Assembly (NCBI GenBank): GCA_902651635.1 | Contig: CACRSC010000011.1 | Location: forward strand, 150,926 to 214,925 | Direction: 5' to 3' | Length of the DNA: 64,000 nucleotides | DNA from: Mastigamoeba balamuthi | Taxonomy: Eukaryota; Evosea; Mastigamoebida; Mastigamoebidae | Shown: one piece after another, positions 8,502 to 17,697 of the stretch | How positions within the stretch are numbered: position 1 is the first letter of the stretch | How the letters are laid out: each line of letters opens with the position of its first letter | Translations under genes and position numbers: made by a program | The notes under the pieces: generated by a model | The model's input: the letters and a program-made list of their open reading frames with translations, nothing else | Told to the model about the DNA's origin: nothing | The model's database searches: none

Positions 8502-10253
8502 TTAGTTGTCTGCCATGTCAATAAGAGCGTCGACGTCAAGGGAACCCTCGCTGTCGCCGGGCCCCGCCCGCCTCCGTTGTTTCTTCTTGGCCGGCGACGA
8601 CGTCATCGTCGGCGACGCTGCACCTGGCGCGTTGTCCACCCTCGCCGCTGCCGCTGCCGTTCTGGGCATCCTCGGCCCCGAGTCCACCGACAGCGTCGCC
8701 GTGAGTTTGCTCATGGTCCGCTTCCTCTCTGCTGCAGCCGTCGTCGCCTCCTCGGCACCGCGCTGCTGCTGCTGCTGCTGCTGCCCCGCCTGAGCTGCGT
8801 CGGGCGGCGGCCTGAACCGCCTGCGCACGGCTGCGGGCCTGTCGAGCACGTCGAGCGACGCGAGCAGGTCGATCGACGGCGTGGGCGCCATCGCGTCGGC
8901 GAACGTGGGCGCCATCCCCGCGTCCTCGTCCTCGCTGTCCATCGCGGGCTGCTGCACGTCCTCGTCCTCGGACTCGTGCTGCCTGCTCTCCTGCGCTGCT
9001 GCTGCTGCTCCTGACGCTGCGGGCGCAGGCGAGGCGGCAGCAGCAGCAGCGGGGGGCTGCGCGACGACGACCTGCGGGGGCGCGGAGCGGGCAGCAGCGA
9101 GGTCGGCCTTGAGCTCGCGGATCTTGCGCTTCTTCTCGTTGAGGACCGCGAGGAAGCGCTTGATGAGGTCCTGCTCGACGCGCTCCTTGGCCGACACGAG
9201 CGCCTCGCACTGCGCCTGCGCCTGGGCGGACCTCTCGCGGGCGCGGGCGAGCGCAGAGCGCGACTCGCGGAGGGCCTGCTCCTGCGCAGCGACCTCTGCG
9301 GCAAGCTCGGAGAGCACTCCGCGGCCGCCGCCCCGCTCGGTGGGCAGCAGCTCGAGCTCGCCTGTCACGGCGATGGCCTCGTTGCCCTCGAGGGCGATGC
9401 TCCACCTCAGCCGCAGCGGTCCTGCTGGGCCCTGTTGAGGAAGGCGTGGAGCATGAGCGTGCCAGTTCGAGTGTAAGGTGTGCGAATGCTCGAGTGCGTG
9501 AAGAGTGCAGGTTGGGGGTGCGAGTGCGTGCAAAGTAAAGTGTGTGCATGGCCAGAGAGTGAGGGCCAGTGTGCGAGTGTGCGGGTGTGCGGGTGCGAGT
9601 GAAAGAGGATGTGAGAGCCGAGCCACCCCGCAGCAAGTCGCCTGGGCCCCACCCGCCTGGCCGCGGATCAGCGCACAGGCGCTGAGACTCATAGGCGCAG
9701 TGCGAATCAGAGGCGGCAGTGCGGCAGAGACCGAGTGAGTGCGGCGGTGGCAGTGCAGTGAGTGCAGCGAGTAAAGTGAGTGTAGCGAGTGCAATGTAGT
9801 GAGTGCAGTGTAGTGCGTGCAGCGAGTGAAGTGAGTGCAGTGAGTGCAGTGAGTGCAGCGCGTAAAGTGAGTGTAGCGAGTGCAATGTAGTGCGTGCAGT
9901 GTAGTGCGTGCAGCGAGTGAGTGCAGTGCAGTGCTCACGTCTGGAGCGCTGAGGGCGCAGGTCCTGGGCGACGAGAGCGACGCCAGCGCCAGCCGCGAGT
10001 ACTCGGCCAGCGCGAGGCCCTCGGGGCGCAGCGCTGCGTCCACATGGGCCGCGTCTGCAGCGCCCGCCCAGCCGCGCCTGCCGTCGGTGGCCTGCGCCGC
10101 CACGGACCCGTCGGCCGCCCACCGCGTCGTCACAAAGTGGTCGCGCCCGCCCACAGGCACCCGGACGACCGACAGGCGCGGGCCGTCCCCGGGGTCGTCC
10201 GCCGCGCGCGGCCCGGTCTGCGAGAGCGACGAGAGCGTGCCCAGGCTGCCCAT
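8502..10253 (-). CDS. XRCC4: XRCC4-like DNA repair protein
   Basis: XRCC4 is the scaffold that holds DNA ligase IV in non-homologous end joining. Exon 1 (10253-9939) and exon 2 (9431-8502) give about 414 residues, against 336 in human. The globular head covers roughly residues 10-150 (RLSVVRVPVGG, RRGWAGAADAAHVDAAL, LRLRWSIALEG). A long heptad-rich helix follows, containing CEALVSAKERVEQDLIKRF and VLNEKKRKIRELK, which aligns closely with the human stalk (CVSAKEALETDLYKRF, VLNEKKTKIRSL). The acidic, low-complexity tail carries a seven-Gln run (8761-8785) and a basic cluster AKKKQRRR, probably a nuclear signal. The 507-nt intron is a multiple of three and open in frame, so intron retention would still be translatable. 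An earlier in-frame ATG lies at 10310. Confidence 0.85.
   Translation of the reverse strand: MGSLGTLSSLSQTGPRAADDPGDGPRLSVVRVPVGGRDHFVTTRWAADGSVAAQATDGRRGWAGAADAAHVDAALRPEGLALAEYSRLALASLSSPRTCALSAPDVSTALHSLAARTTLHALHCTRYTHFTRCTHCTHCTHFTRCTHYTALTTLHSLHSLYSLHSLHCHRRTHSVSAALPPLIRTAPMSLSACALIRGQAGGAQATCCGVARLSHPLSLAPAHPHTRTLALTLWPCTHFTLHALAPPTCTLHALEHSHTLHSNWHAHAPRLPQQGPAGPLRLRWSIALEGNEAIAVTGELELLPTERGGGRGVLSELAAEVAAQEQALRESRSALARARERSAQAQAQCEALVSAKERVEQDLIKRFLAVLNEKKRKIRELKADLAAARSAPPQVVVAQPPAAAAAASPAPAASGAAAAAQESRQHESEDEDVQQPAMDSEDEDAGMAPTFADAMAPTPSIDLLASLDVLDRPAAVRRRFRPPPDAAQAGQQQQQQQRGAEEATTAAAERKRTMSKLTATLSVDSGPRMPRTAAAAARVDNAPGAASPTMTSSPAKKKQRRRAGPGDSEGSLDVDALIDMADN
9725..9937 (-). repeat. 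GAGTG minisatellite inside the XRCC4 intron
   Basis: On the plus strand, short gtgagtgcag, cgagtaaag and tgtagtgcgtg units recur. They build a higher-order repeat of about 87-90 bp, with cgagtaaagtgagtgtagcg near 9770 and a close copy near 9860. The tract fills the 5' half of the XRCC4 intron. On the transcribed strand it is rich in CACT/CTGCA and free of stops in the gene's frame, encoding Leu/His/Thr/Cys-rich sequence if retained. Confidence 0.8.
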
Positions 10254-10655
10254 GCCCGGCGCTGTGGCGCTGAATCTGGCGGCAGATATCAGTGGCTGAT
10301 TCCTGGTCACTAGAATCTACGACTTTTGATTACCCCTGAGAACAACAGACGAGTTCTGCACTGCCGCTGTGTTCCACGATGCCTGCTCGCACCATGTGCA
10401 CTCCTGGCGGTGGTGTGCCAGTGGTTGCAGGGATAGAGGGAGATTAGGGCAGAATATCGGGCCAAAGTCAATTTATTGGGCCGTGTTGGGTTAACAATTA
10501 CACTGTTCTCCGTGCAGCTCGGCCCTGAACTCTCAAGAACCCCACAGCAAGTTCAGCAACCTCGCATTATTAAAAACAGCTGGGTCACATTCGAGGCGTC
10601 TCCAACAGCCGACAGCACGGATCAGACGCCCAAGGCACTGTGAGTTCTTCGCCAT
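10254..10655. other. Intergenic, XRCC4 promoter side
   Basis: About 400 bp between the XRCC4 start and the transposon insertion site. I see no exon-like frame. A TTAA duplicated on insertion marks its right edge at 10656-10659. Confidence 0.5.
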
Positions 10656-10659
10656 TAAC

Positions 10660-10706
10660 TGTTGGCCGGTGGGAGATTTTTCGACCAGTCGGTGGGAGAT
10701 TTTATC
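10660..10706 (+). repeat. Left terminal inverted repeat of the piggyBac element
   Basis: It begins CTGTTGGCCGGTGGGAGATT and contains two direct copies of CGGTGGGAGATTTT about 23 bp apart. Such doubled motifs are plausible transposase binding sites. Confidence 0.85.
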
Positions 10707-10730
10707 CTGTAGGCAACAACAAAAACAGTT

Positions 10731-12840
10731 TTACAATGTTGCCTCCTCTGTGCGAAGTGTGTCTGCAAGTGCCTTGGTGTAAGTGGTAATGTACTGGGCC
10801 TCCTCCTTCTCAGTCTTCTCGCCTTGAAAGTTGAACACGTGGTCGGAATGAGCCGCAAAAGAGCCAATAACTGTGAGGCGAATGAAGTAGAGAAGAAAGG
10901 CCAACGGGAAGCTCTTTACGTCCCATGGGAATGGAATGTATGAGAGAAGCGTATCGACACGATCAACAAGGTTAAATATAGACCTGTAGAGCTCCATTGG
11001 AGGTGGGCAGTCCGTCGTCTTTGTCGCAAGGAAGGCAGACAGACGACCACACACAGCCCTTGAACTCGGCCCCTCGTGGAAGATGATGCGCTGCACGAGA
11101 TCTTCCTTCTTTCCACTCACTCTCGCTCCCAGACCACGGAGTATCGCCTGCAGTTCAGCGTTCTTCATCTGCTTGAGCTCCTCAACTCTAGCAGCCAACT
11201 TCTCTTTGGCAACCTCCTCTGTGTGGGAAGGCTGAGACAGGGAAGAGAAAGGGAGAGAATACAAACCGAGAGAGAGTGCGTGTGTATGCTTCTTGCTTGC
11301 TCTCTCTTTCGCTGCTTGTGTTGACTTCTCTGACTCAGAGTCTGCCTCGTCAGCTGACTCTGGCTGCCCATCCTCCTCTGCCTCTGTGCTGGAGTCACCC
11401 TCGGGATCTGAGAGAGCTGCAGGCTTGCTATTGCGACGCTGCCTCTTTGCAGGACTCTCAAACTTGTCGTGGGAGAGCCTTGTGAGCATCTCTGGTATTG
11501 TACCTAAGCCAGAGTGACCACAGGTCCGAACCAGGCGGCGAAGGTCTACAGCATCGATCTTGGAGAGGGCCTGAAGGGTTTCCTTCTTATACAGCGATTC
11601 CCCAGAGGGCGTGGCCTTATAGTCAGCTGCGGTGAAGACACTGGAGACATTGTACATAGTCGCAGAGTCCGACCAGACTGCCTGAACCACGTGACCGCGT
11701 TGAGTGAGGCGACCCTCATGATAGGCGAGACTCTGGGCGAGAACAGTCTTGTGGGCAGTCTCCTTGCAGCTGGCCACAAAGAGAATGTCAGGGAACTCGG
11801 CCTGGATGACATCCATTGCCCCAAAGACAGCATCAACACAGACCACAACAGGCTTCCCAAACTTGTGTGCCGCCTGCTGTGCACGGATCCAAACAATAGC
11901 CTGCCGAAGAAGGGCTTCTGGCGTAAGACTCTCAACATTTGGAATTGCCAAAAGTGGGATCGGGAGCTCTGTAGCAGTCGTCTTGGCACACACCATGTAC
12001 ACTGGGACACCTAAAGGATATGGCTTCCGAGGAAAGTTCATCACAAATAAGACACCGTCCCCAGTCCAAATGAGAATACTCTCGTCAAAACAGATCCATA
12101 AGATTCCCGCCGTGTTCCAGAAGCGCACATAGCTGGCAGAGAGTAGACTGGCCAGTGTAGACATATTAAGAACGTCGAGGTGCTCGGTAAAGACCCTCCA
12201 ACGAGAACGGCGCATGAATTCCTTGCCACTCTGACTGAGAAAATACCCAGGGCGCGTTCCCTCTGCAGCCTGGAGGTACTGCTCGAACGTGCCAAAGTTG
12301 CTACCATATGCCAGTGCGTACACAATCATACGAATGGCTGCCTTGACACAGGAGATAGACACACCAACCTTGGGGCCCTTCAAGATGTTCTTTGTAACCT
12401 GTACCTCCACTGCTTTGCGCAACAGCTCGTTCGCGATGTACACCACGAACTCGTCGCCAAGGAGTCTCCAAAAAGTCTTGGCAAACGAGACTGGGGTGCG
12501 CGATCGGAAAATTCATTAGATTTCTGTGCCCAGATTTCCGCGCCCAAGAAATGTGAAAGAGAGAGTCAAGGGAGGGGCAAGAAACGGGTCAGAGAGGCGT
12601 GCCTTCATCGGCGAGAGGCAGTACAATGTTGCTGCCCTTCACGCAGCTCTCCAGGATCCTGTCTGAGACGTTCTGCCACTTCTGCTCCTCCATCTCCGAA
12701 AACGCCTCCAGTAGGGCCGCACTCGCTGTCTGGCTCTTCTCCTCGTCGTCAGCGGCCTTGGTGGCATCTGCCCATGCCTTCCGGTCCGCAACGCGGTTGT
12801 TGTAGTCCTCGAGAAGTGCCGCGAGATCGCGCGACGCCAT
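10731..12840 (-). CDS. piggyBac-like transposase with a SAP-like insert
   Basis: A first exon starts at 12840 (MASRDLAALLEDYNNRVADR). An acceptor CACCCCAG near 12491 opens the main exon (SFAKTFWRLLGDEFVVYIAN), which runs to the stop at 10731; the first donor is not resolved. The catalytic DDD triad is visible in context: CFDESILIWTGD, VVCVDAVFGAMD and VWSDSATMYNVSS. After it come a basic patch AKRQRRN, an acidic stretch, a probable 48-nt in-frame intron from GTTTGT to CACACAG near 11270-11222, and a SAP-like helix-extended loop-helix (MKNAELQAILRGLGARVSGK), a DNA-binding motif not usual in piggyBac. The C-terminal domain ends without the Cys-rich finger found in the insect enzyme. The protein cuts and pastes DNA at TTAA. 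Confidence 0.85.
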
Positions 12841-12861
12841 AGTGGTTCAAAAGAGTCTGAG

Positions 12862-12908
12862 AAAAAATATCCCACCGGCTGGTTTAAAAATCTCCCACCG
12901 GCCAACAG
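12862..12908 (-). repeat. Right terminal inverted repeat of the piggyBac element
   Basis: Read on the minus strand it starts CTGTTGGCCGGTGGGAGATT, as the left end does, and repeats CGGTGGGATATTTT about 23 bp further in. A TTAA follows at 12909. Confidence 0.85.
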
Positions 12909-12912
12909 TTAA

Positions 12913-13733
12913 CCCGCTTGAGTGCGCTCCTGTGCAAACGCAGATAAGCGAGGGGAGGAGCTTCGGAACCCCGAGCCCGTGGCATTGGGTGTCTTTGTGT
13001 GGGCGAGGCGTGTGCGAGCTGGCACTGTTGCCCAACAGAGTGCTTGCTGGTGGGATTGGTGGCCCTCCGGCCTGCGTCAAGCTGGTCCTGGCCGTCGAAT
13101 GACGGAGTCATCGCACATGCCGTTCTGGGACCGAGCTCCCTTCGCAGCACGGCAGTGACAGGGCACGAGGGCAGCAGGGGAAGGGGGGAACTTGTGTCGC
13201 AGACTCTGTGGAGCTCCGCCGCTAGCCGCCGCCGAGAGTTGGTGGGGTACTTGCACGCCCGCATGTGTCTGTGCACCGCGGCCATGCAGCCGCTTCCAAC
13301 CAGGGCTGGCGAGGGCTCACATGGAGGCTTCCACGTCGTCGTCCGCGACACAGCCGCTGCCTCCTCTGGGCCTCCCACCCCCGCCACCACCGCGCCCACC
13401 CCTGTCGCGCGCCGCCATGGCCGCCGCCGCCCCGGAGGGGAGGGGGGGAACTTGGGCGCTGGAGACGCGCTGGCAGTCAGTCCGCCTGCTTGCCGGGCGC
13501 TGGCGGGGTACTTGCACGCCCGCTGGGCTCGGGGCGCCAGGGCCGTGCAGCCGCTTCCAGCGTGGGCTCGCGGGGGTTCCTGGAGCTGCCCTCGGTCTCC
13601 CGCCCAGCCGCTGCGTCACCTCCGTGGCTGCGCACACGCTCCACCCTGTCCGCTCTCCGTCCGCCGTCCCAGGGTCTTGGGCGACCCGATCCGCGAAGCG
13701 ACGCTGGCGTACCGTCAGGACTCCGATTCGGCT
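12913..13733. repeat. Degenerate tandem repeat of about 270 bp
   Basis: Blocks recur in the same order: ggggaacttg, ggggtacttgcacgcccgc and gc.gtgcagccgcttcca.c. They are seen at about 13180-13330 and again at about 13445-13580, so two diverged units of roughly 270 bp lie in tandem. In one minus-strand frame both encode WKRLHG.GA...AGVQVP, which could reflect an old coding duplication, but frames break elsewhere. No gene is called. Confidence 0.5.
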
Positions 13734-13910
13734 GTGTGACGTGACGTACACGCGTCTCGGTCGGCGATGGCACTGAAGATGACGGAAGTGCACGTCATCC
13801 GGCTCTCGCTGAGGGTTCATCATCCTCGGGATGTGACGTGTAGATCTATGACGTGTCATCATCGCATATGACGTGTCTATAATGACGACACGTGCGGCGT
13901 GACGTGGGAG
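13734..13910. promoter_or_regulatory. Cluster of TGACGT motifs
   Basis: Within about 175 bp there are seven TGACGT hexamers counting both strands (for example tgacgtgacgtac, atgtgacgtgtag, tatgacgtgtc, and cacgtcatcc in reverse) and two further TGACG cores. TGACGT is the half-site bound by CREB/ATF-type bZIP proteins, and several copies are followed by G to give a G-box-like ACGTG. Spacing is irregular, so this is not a simple repeat. The target gene is unknown. Confidence 0.5.
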
Positions 13911-14316
13911 GGCGCACGCGAGTTGGTGACGAAGCGGACGATGGTGGCCGGCGCGGGCGCAAACGGCGAGCCGAGTGGATGCCGCTGGTGCGATGGCCAC
14001 GAAGAGGCACCGGGACACTGGACCCGCGCTCGTCTCGCGGTTGCCTCGGCTTCGGTATCGCTGCGACCTCTGCACGCCCGTCGTCTTGACACCGCGCGTG
14101 CTCGCCCGCGTCGCCCAGAGGCCTCGCTCGCACCTGAGCCGCGCACGAGCAGCACAGCCCCTGGTTCTCATTTCCGCTGTCGTGAGAAGCGCTCCGGGTC
14201 AGAGGGAGCGAAGAGGGCACGAGTGCCCGCGAGGGCCGAGAGCGCACTGTCGGGGAGCTCTCGCTGCACGGGTAGAGGGCCGTTGCGGTCCGAGGGGTCC
14301 TGGGTGAGCGAAGGGA

Positions 14317-15405
14317 AGCAAGGAAGGCTGGGGTGTGATTGAGAGCGAGCACAAGAAATAGTGGTGAGGTGGCTGGGGCGCACGCCCCTCTGTCTTCCCT
14401 GCCGATACGTAATCGGCCAACGAAGCGACCCCGCACCCTCCCTCAAAAATCTCAGCAAATCGCAGTAATATCAGGCCAGCCGACCGTTGACGGCACCTGT
14501 TTCCTGGACTCCTGCGGGCATCAGCTCGGTAGTAAGGCGACAGTCGGCACGGCAGAGCTGCGATCTTCAGATCAGGCCCACCTGCACGCTCGTTTATCAA
14601 CCTCTGGGTGAGCGGCGCGGCTCGGTTCACGTCCTTCGCGAGCCCCGTTCATCTTGAAGCGCGCGGCCCCGAGGGTGCTGCGAGCTGGCAGTACGCAACG
14701 GAAGAGGCGGCCTGGCGAATGGCTCTGCAGGCTATCGACGCCCCCGGGCGCGAGTATCGCGAGGTCGCGGGCATGTCCGCGAAGCACAGGGCAGCAGTGA
14801 ATGTCGCTGCTGCCACCCGCGACAGTGTAGGCACATCCAGCATCTCTACGTTTCTGTCTNAAGCAAGGAAGGCTGGGGGTGTGCTTGAGAGCGAGCACAA
14901 GAAATAGTGGTGGGGTGCGCCCCTCTGTCTTCCCTGCCGATACGTAATCGGCCAACGAAGCGACCCCGCACCCTCCCTCAAATATCTCAGCAAATTGCAG
15001 GAATATCAAGCGAGCCGACCGTTGACGGCACCCCTGTTCCCTGAACTCCTGCGGGCATCAGCTCGGTAGTAAGGCTACAGTCGGCACGGCAGATCTGCGA
15101 TCTCGGGTCAGGCCCTGGCGAACGCACCTGCACGCTCGCTTATCGACCTCTGGGTGAGCGGCGCGGCTCGGTTCACGTCCTTCGCGAGCCCCGTTCATCT
15201 TGAAGCACGCGGCCCCGAGGGTGCTGCGAGCTGGCAGTACGCAACTTAAGAGGCGGCCTGGCGAATGGCTCTGCAGGCTATCGACGCCCCCGGGCGCGAG
15301 TATCGCGAGGTCGCGGGCATGTCCGCGAAGCACAGGGCGGCAGTGAATGTCGCTGCTGCCATCCGCGACAGTGTAGGCACATCCAGCATCTCTACGTTTC
15401 TGTCT
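14317..15405. repeat. Tandem duplication of about 545 bp joined by an N
   Basis: Copy 1 (14317-14859) and copy 2 (14861-15405) both start aagcaaggaaggctgggg and both end catctctacgtttctgtct, with a single N between them. They differ by scattered substitutions and short indels. Identical end points with an N at the seam suggest two unmerged contig ends or alleles rather than a biological tandem repeat. Confidence 0.85.
14608..14859 (+). CDS. Unrecognised coding segment in the duplicated unit
   Basis: The plus-strand frame reads WVSGAARFTSF, then LEARGPEGAASWQYATEEAA and MALQAIDAPGREYREVAG, to STFLS at the N. It has convincing codon usage but matches no family I know. In the second copy (15142-15405) the same frame is interrupted by a TAA just after the WQYAT position, while the upstream part (SAISGQALANAPARSLIDLW) is better preserved there. 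The two copies therefore complement each other, as expected of alleles or sequencing variants. The gene's ends are unknown. Confidence 0.35.
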
Positions 15406-15407
15406 CG

Positions 15408-15960
15408 TGGGACTCGGCTTGGCCCCGTCGGGGCGTACGGCCTCCAGGGGCGTCCCGGGCGCCACTACGGGCGGCGGCGTCGTGCTGGAGGGCTGCGGGG
15501 CTTTGGAGAGGACGTGCAGGTACAGCATCGACGGCTTGAGGCCCAGGCCGAGGCGACCCGCGGCAGGCGAGGCGGCGCCGTCCTCGAAGCGCTCCGGGTC
15601 GTCGGTGTCGCTCTCGTCGACGGCGTCCTCGGCCGGTCTCGAAGGGACGCTGGGCGTGCGAGCGCGGATTGCGACATCGCCAACGCCAACGTTCTGCTCT
15701 CTGAGGGCCACCGCGTCGCCATCGCCAGCGAGTGCGGTGGGATGCGCGCGACAGAAGACGCCCTGCGGGTCCACCAGGGGGGCCCGCAGAGCGGCGCTGT
15801 CGGCTCGGCCAGCCTGGCGACGGCGCAGCAGCCAGCGCTCTGCACGCGGTGCAGGCCCGCGTGCGTCTCACACGGCCTCCTCGGCCAGCGCCTGCTCGCC
15901 CGCTCTGCCGGCGGTGGTCGGTGGGGCCGCCGAGCAGGCTCTCCCGCAGCCGCGTGCATT
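15408..15960 (-). CDS. Unrecognised protein, partial model
   Basis: A good exon runs from an acceptor CGTCGCCAG near 15815 to the edge of the duplication. It encodes PLVDPQGVFCRAHP, AVALREQNVGVGDVAIRART, an acidic patch (DESDTDDPERFED) and LGLGLKPSMLYLHVL. Upstream, a donor GTGTGAG follows SAAPPTTAGRAGEQALAEEA, giving an intron of about 80 nt. The 5' end (possibly an ATG near 16057) and the 3' end, which runs into the duplicated block, are not resolved. No family is recognised. Confidence 0.4.
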
Positions 15961-16151
15961 CCCGAAAACCCAGAAAAGAACACCGGAACCGAAAAACAAG
16001 AAACCAGCAAAGCTTGTCTGACCCGCTATCTATTGTTGCGCTGTTCTCCAGTTTCATGTCCTGTGCTTCGTCTGTGGCGCCTATGAGTGGTTTCCCGCGT
16101 GTGCCGGGCGCCTCTCTCGTTTGGTCGAAGATAAAATGGGGGAAATAATAA

Positions 16152-16224
16152 CGCTCCCGCTTGGATTTGAACCAAGGACCCTGCGGTTAACAGCCGCATG
16201 CACTGCCGACTGTGCTACGGAAGC
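16152..16224 (-). tRNA. trnN: tRNA-Asn (GTT)
   Basis: The 73-nt sequence folds as a canonical cloverleaf without an intron. The acceptor strand GCTTCCG pairs with CGGGAGC (one T-G wobble), with G as discriminator base. The anticodon loop CTGTTAA carries GTT, flanked by the stem CGG/CCG. The T arm contains GGTTCAAATCC. The B-box GGTTCAAATCC and A-box-like TAGCACAGTCGG are present for RNA polymerase III. It reads AAC and AAU codons. Confidence 0.95.
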
Positions 16225-16453
16225 AGATCTATACATAAAGAACGTGAGGTGTGCAATTATACAGAGGTCTAACCAGCATTTTATATTCATACCGGCAGCG
16301 AACAGACGGAATCAATTATCCTGTACCCTTTCTCAGTGAGTGTTCTTACTTTTGTCTCGAAAAAGTCCATCTTTTTCACGTTTCCTCTCAATTGTCAAAA
16401 TGTTATGCGAAACAGAGGCTAAGATCTCTCATATCTCAACAGTAGTTGCTTGC

Positions 16454-17638
16454 ATGGCCGCCACCCTCACCGCAGAGAAGCTCAGGGCGCTGGTGGATGC
16501 AGGAGCCCCCGAGGCCAACGCGTGGTACTGGCGCCACCTCAAATCGCTGGGCGAGTACCACAAGTTCTCGGTGGCTGTGCTGGACCCTCTGGCACAGGAC
16601 CTGACGTTCCCCATCTCCCAAGTGCCGCTCACTGTTGCCGCTGCGACCGCCCTGGTCCACCTCTACCGCCACAACCTCTACTCGGAGGAGCTGCCCCCCG
16701 AGGACGTGCCCGAGATCGAGGCCCTCGAGCGGGCCATCGACGCCCAGCTCTCCACTCTCGGAGCCAAGTCCTTCTTCGTGCGCCTCAGCTCGCGTAGCCC
16801 CAAGGTACGTCTGCCAATGGGCCACAGCCCCCTGAGCCCCTGACGCCCCACCCAGGACGCCGTGCTCTACCCGATGAAGGGGCGCGACACACCTTCGGAC
16901 CGCGTGGTGGCCTCGCTGCGTGCACGGCTGCGCACAGTCTACGGGGGCGTCGGCCCAGCGACGGTCGAGCAGGTGCGCTGGAACGACGAGTACACGGCGA
17001 TGACCCAGGCGGCCCTCGAGGCGCTGCGGGTCACGTGCGCCCGCGAGGCCGTCCAGCTGCTCTCGCACAGCGAGCGGGCGTTCAGGGACATCCACCTCGC
17101 GCTCGAGTTCCCCAAGATCTGGTCGCTGAGCGTCGTCGTGCGGCCGTGGGTCGACCTCGACTCGGCCACAGAGCTCCGCGCGTTCGTCAAGGCGGGCCAC
17201 ATGACCGCGCTGTCGCAGTACGACAACTACGCGTACCTCGAGCGCTGGCAGGACCCGGCGCAGAGGGACCTCACCGCCCAGGCCGTGCGGCAGATGTTCG
17301 AGGAGCGCGTCCGCCCGCGGCTGGCCGACGCGATGCGCGACACCGACTTCGTGATCGACTTTGGCTACGACAGGGATGGCAGGCTGTGGGTGATCGAGGT
17401 CAACGCCTGGGGCAAGCGCACCGGCTGCGCGTGCTTCTCGTGGAAGCAGGACATCGACGTGCTGTCGGGCGCCAAGCCCTTCGAGTTCCGCGTGACCACC
17501 GACACGAACCCCACGCACAACTACACGCGGTTCCTGGACCCCGAGTGGATTGCGCTCATCGAGCGCTGCAGGCCGCCCGCCGCAGCCACGGCAGCGCCAC
17601 AGGCCGCCGCCCACTGGAGGGCGTGCAACATCGTCTGA
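16454..17638 (+). CDS. CDC123/D123-like ATP-grasp protein
   Basis: Exons 16454-16804 and 16856-17638 are separated by a 51-nt intron (GTACGT to CACCCAG) and give 377 residues. CDC123 (human 336 residues) is an ATP-grasp chaperone needed to assemble translation factor eIF2. Features in order: FFVRLSSRSPKDA (family: KLNWSAPRDA), SLSVVVRPWVDLD followed by ELRAFVKAGHMTALSQYDN (family: LRKW..., EFRCFVK...GISQRD), then DFVIDFGYDRDGRLWVIEVN and CFSW (family: DFVFDIYRD..KVWLIDFN and FTW). The charged ATP/Mg ligands R, E, K, D and N lie in these blocks. Sequence identity to animal CDC123 is modest, so this may be a diverged paralogue. It converges on SF3B3, whose stop is 59 bp away. Confidence 0.75.
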
Positions 17639-17697
17639 AGGAACAGCAGCGATGGCGACGGCCACACTGGGAGGAAACAGTGATCTTAGTTTGTCCC

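Larger units (their letters stand above)
10660..12908 (-). mobile_element. piggyBac-type DNA transposon, appears complete
   Basis: The 2.25-kb element is bounded by TTAA on both sides (10656-10659 and 12909-12912), the target duplication of piggyBac elements. Its ends are inverted repeats of about 46 bp starting CTGTTGGCCGGTGGGAG. Inside is one transposase gene on the minus strand, occupying nearly the whole element. The inverted repeats differ at about four positions and the main transposase frame is open, so the copy looks young. No second gene is evident. Confidence 0.9.

Noticed and set aside
9505-9950. CRISPR-like array in the XRCC4 intron
   Set aside because: Units are 10-90 bp, contiguous and without unique spacers: a minisatellite.
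13192-14307. Several long plus- and minus-strand frames at 13-14.3 kb
   Set aside because: They are Arg/Ser/Pro/Ala-rich in all frames, without domains or consistent third-position bias, and coincide with a degenerate repeat.
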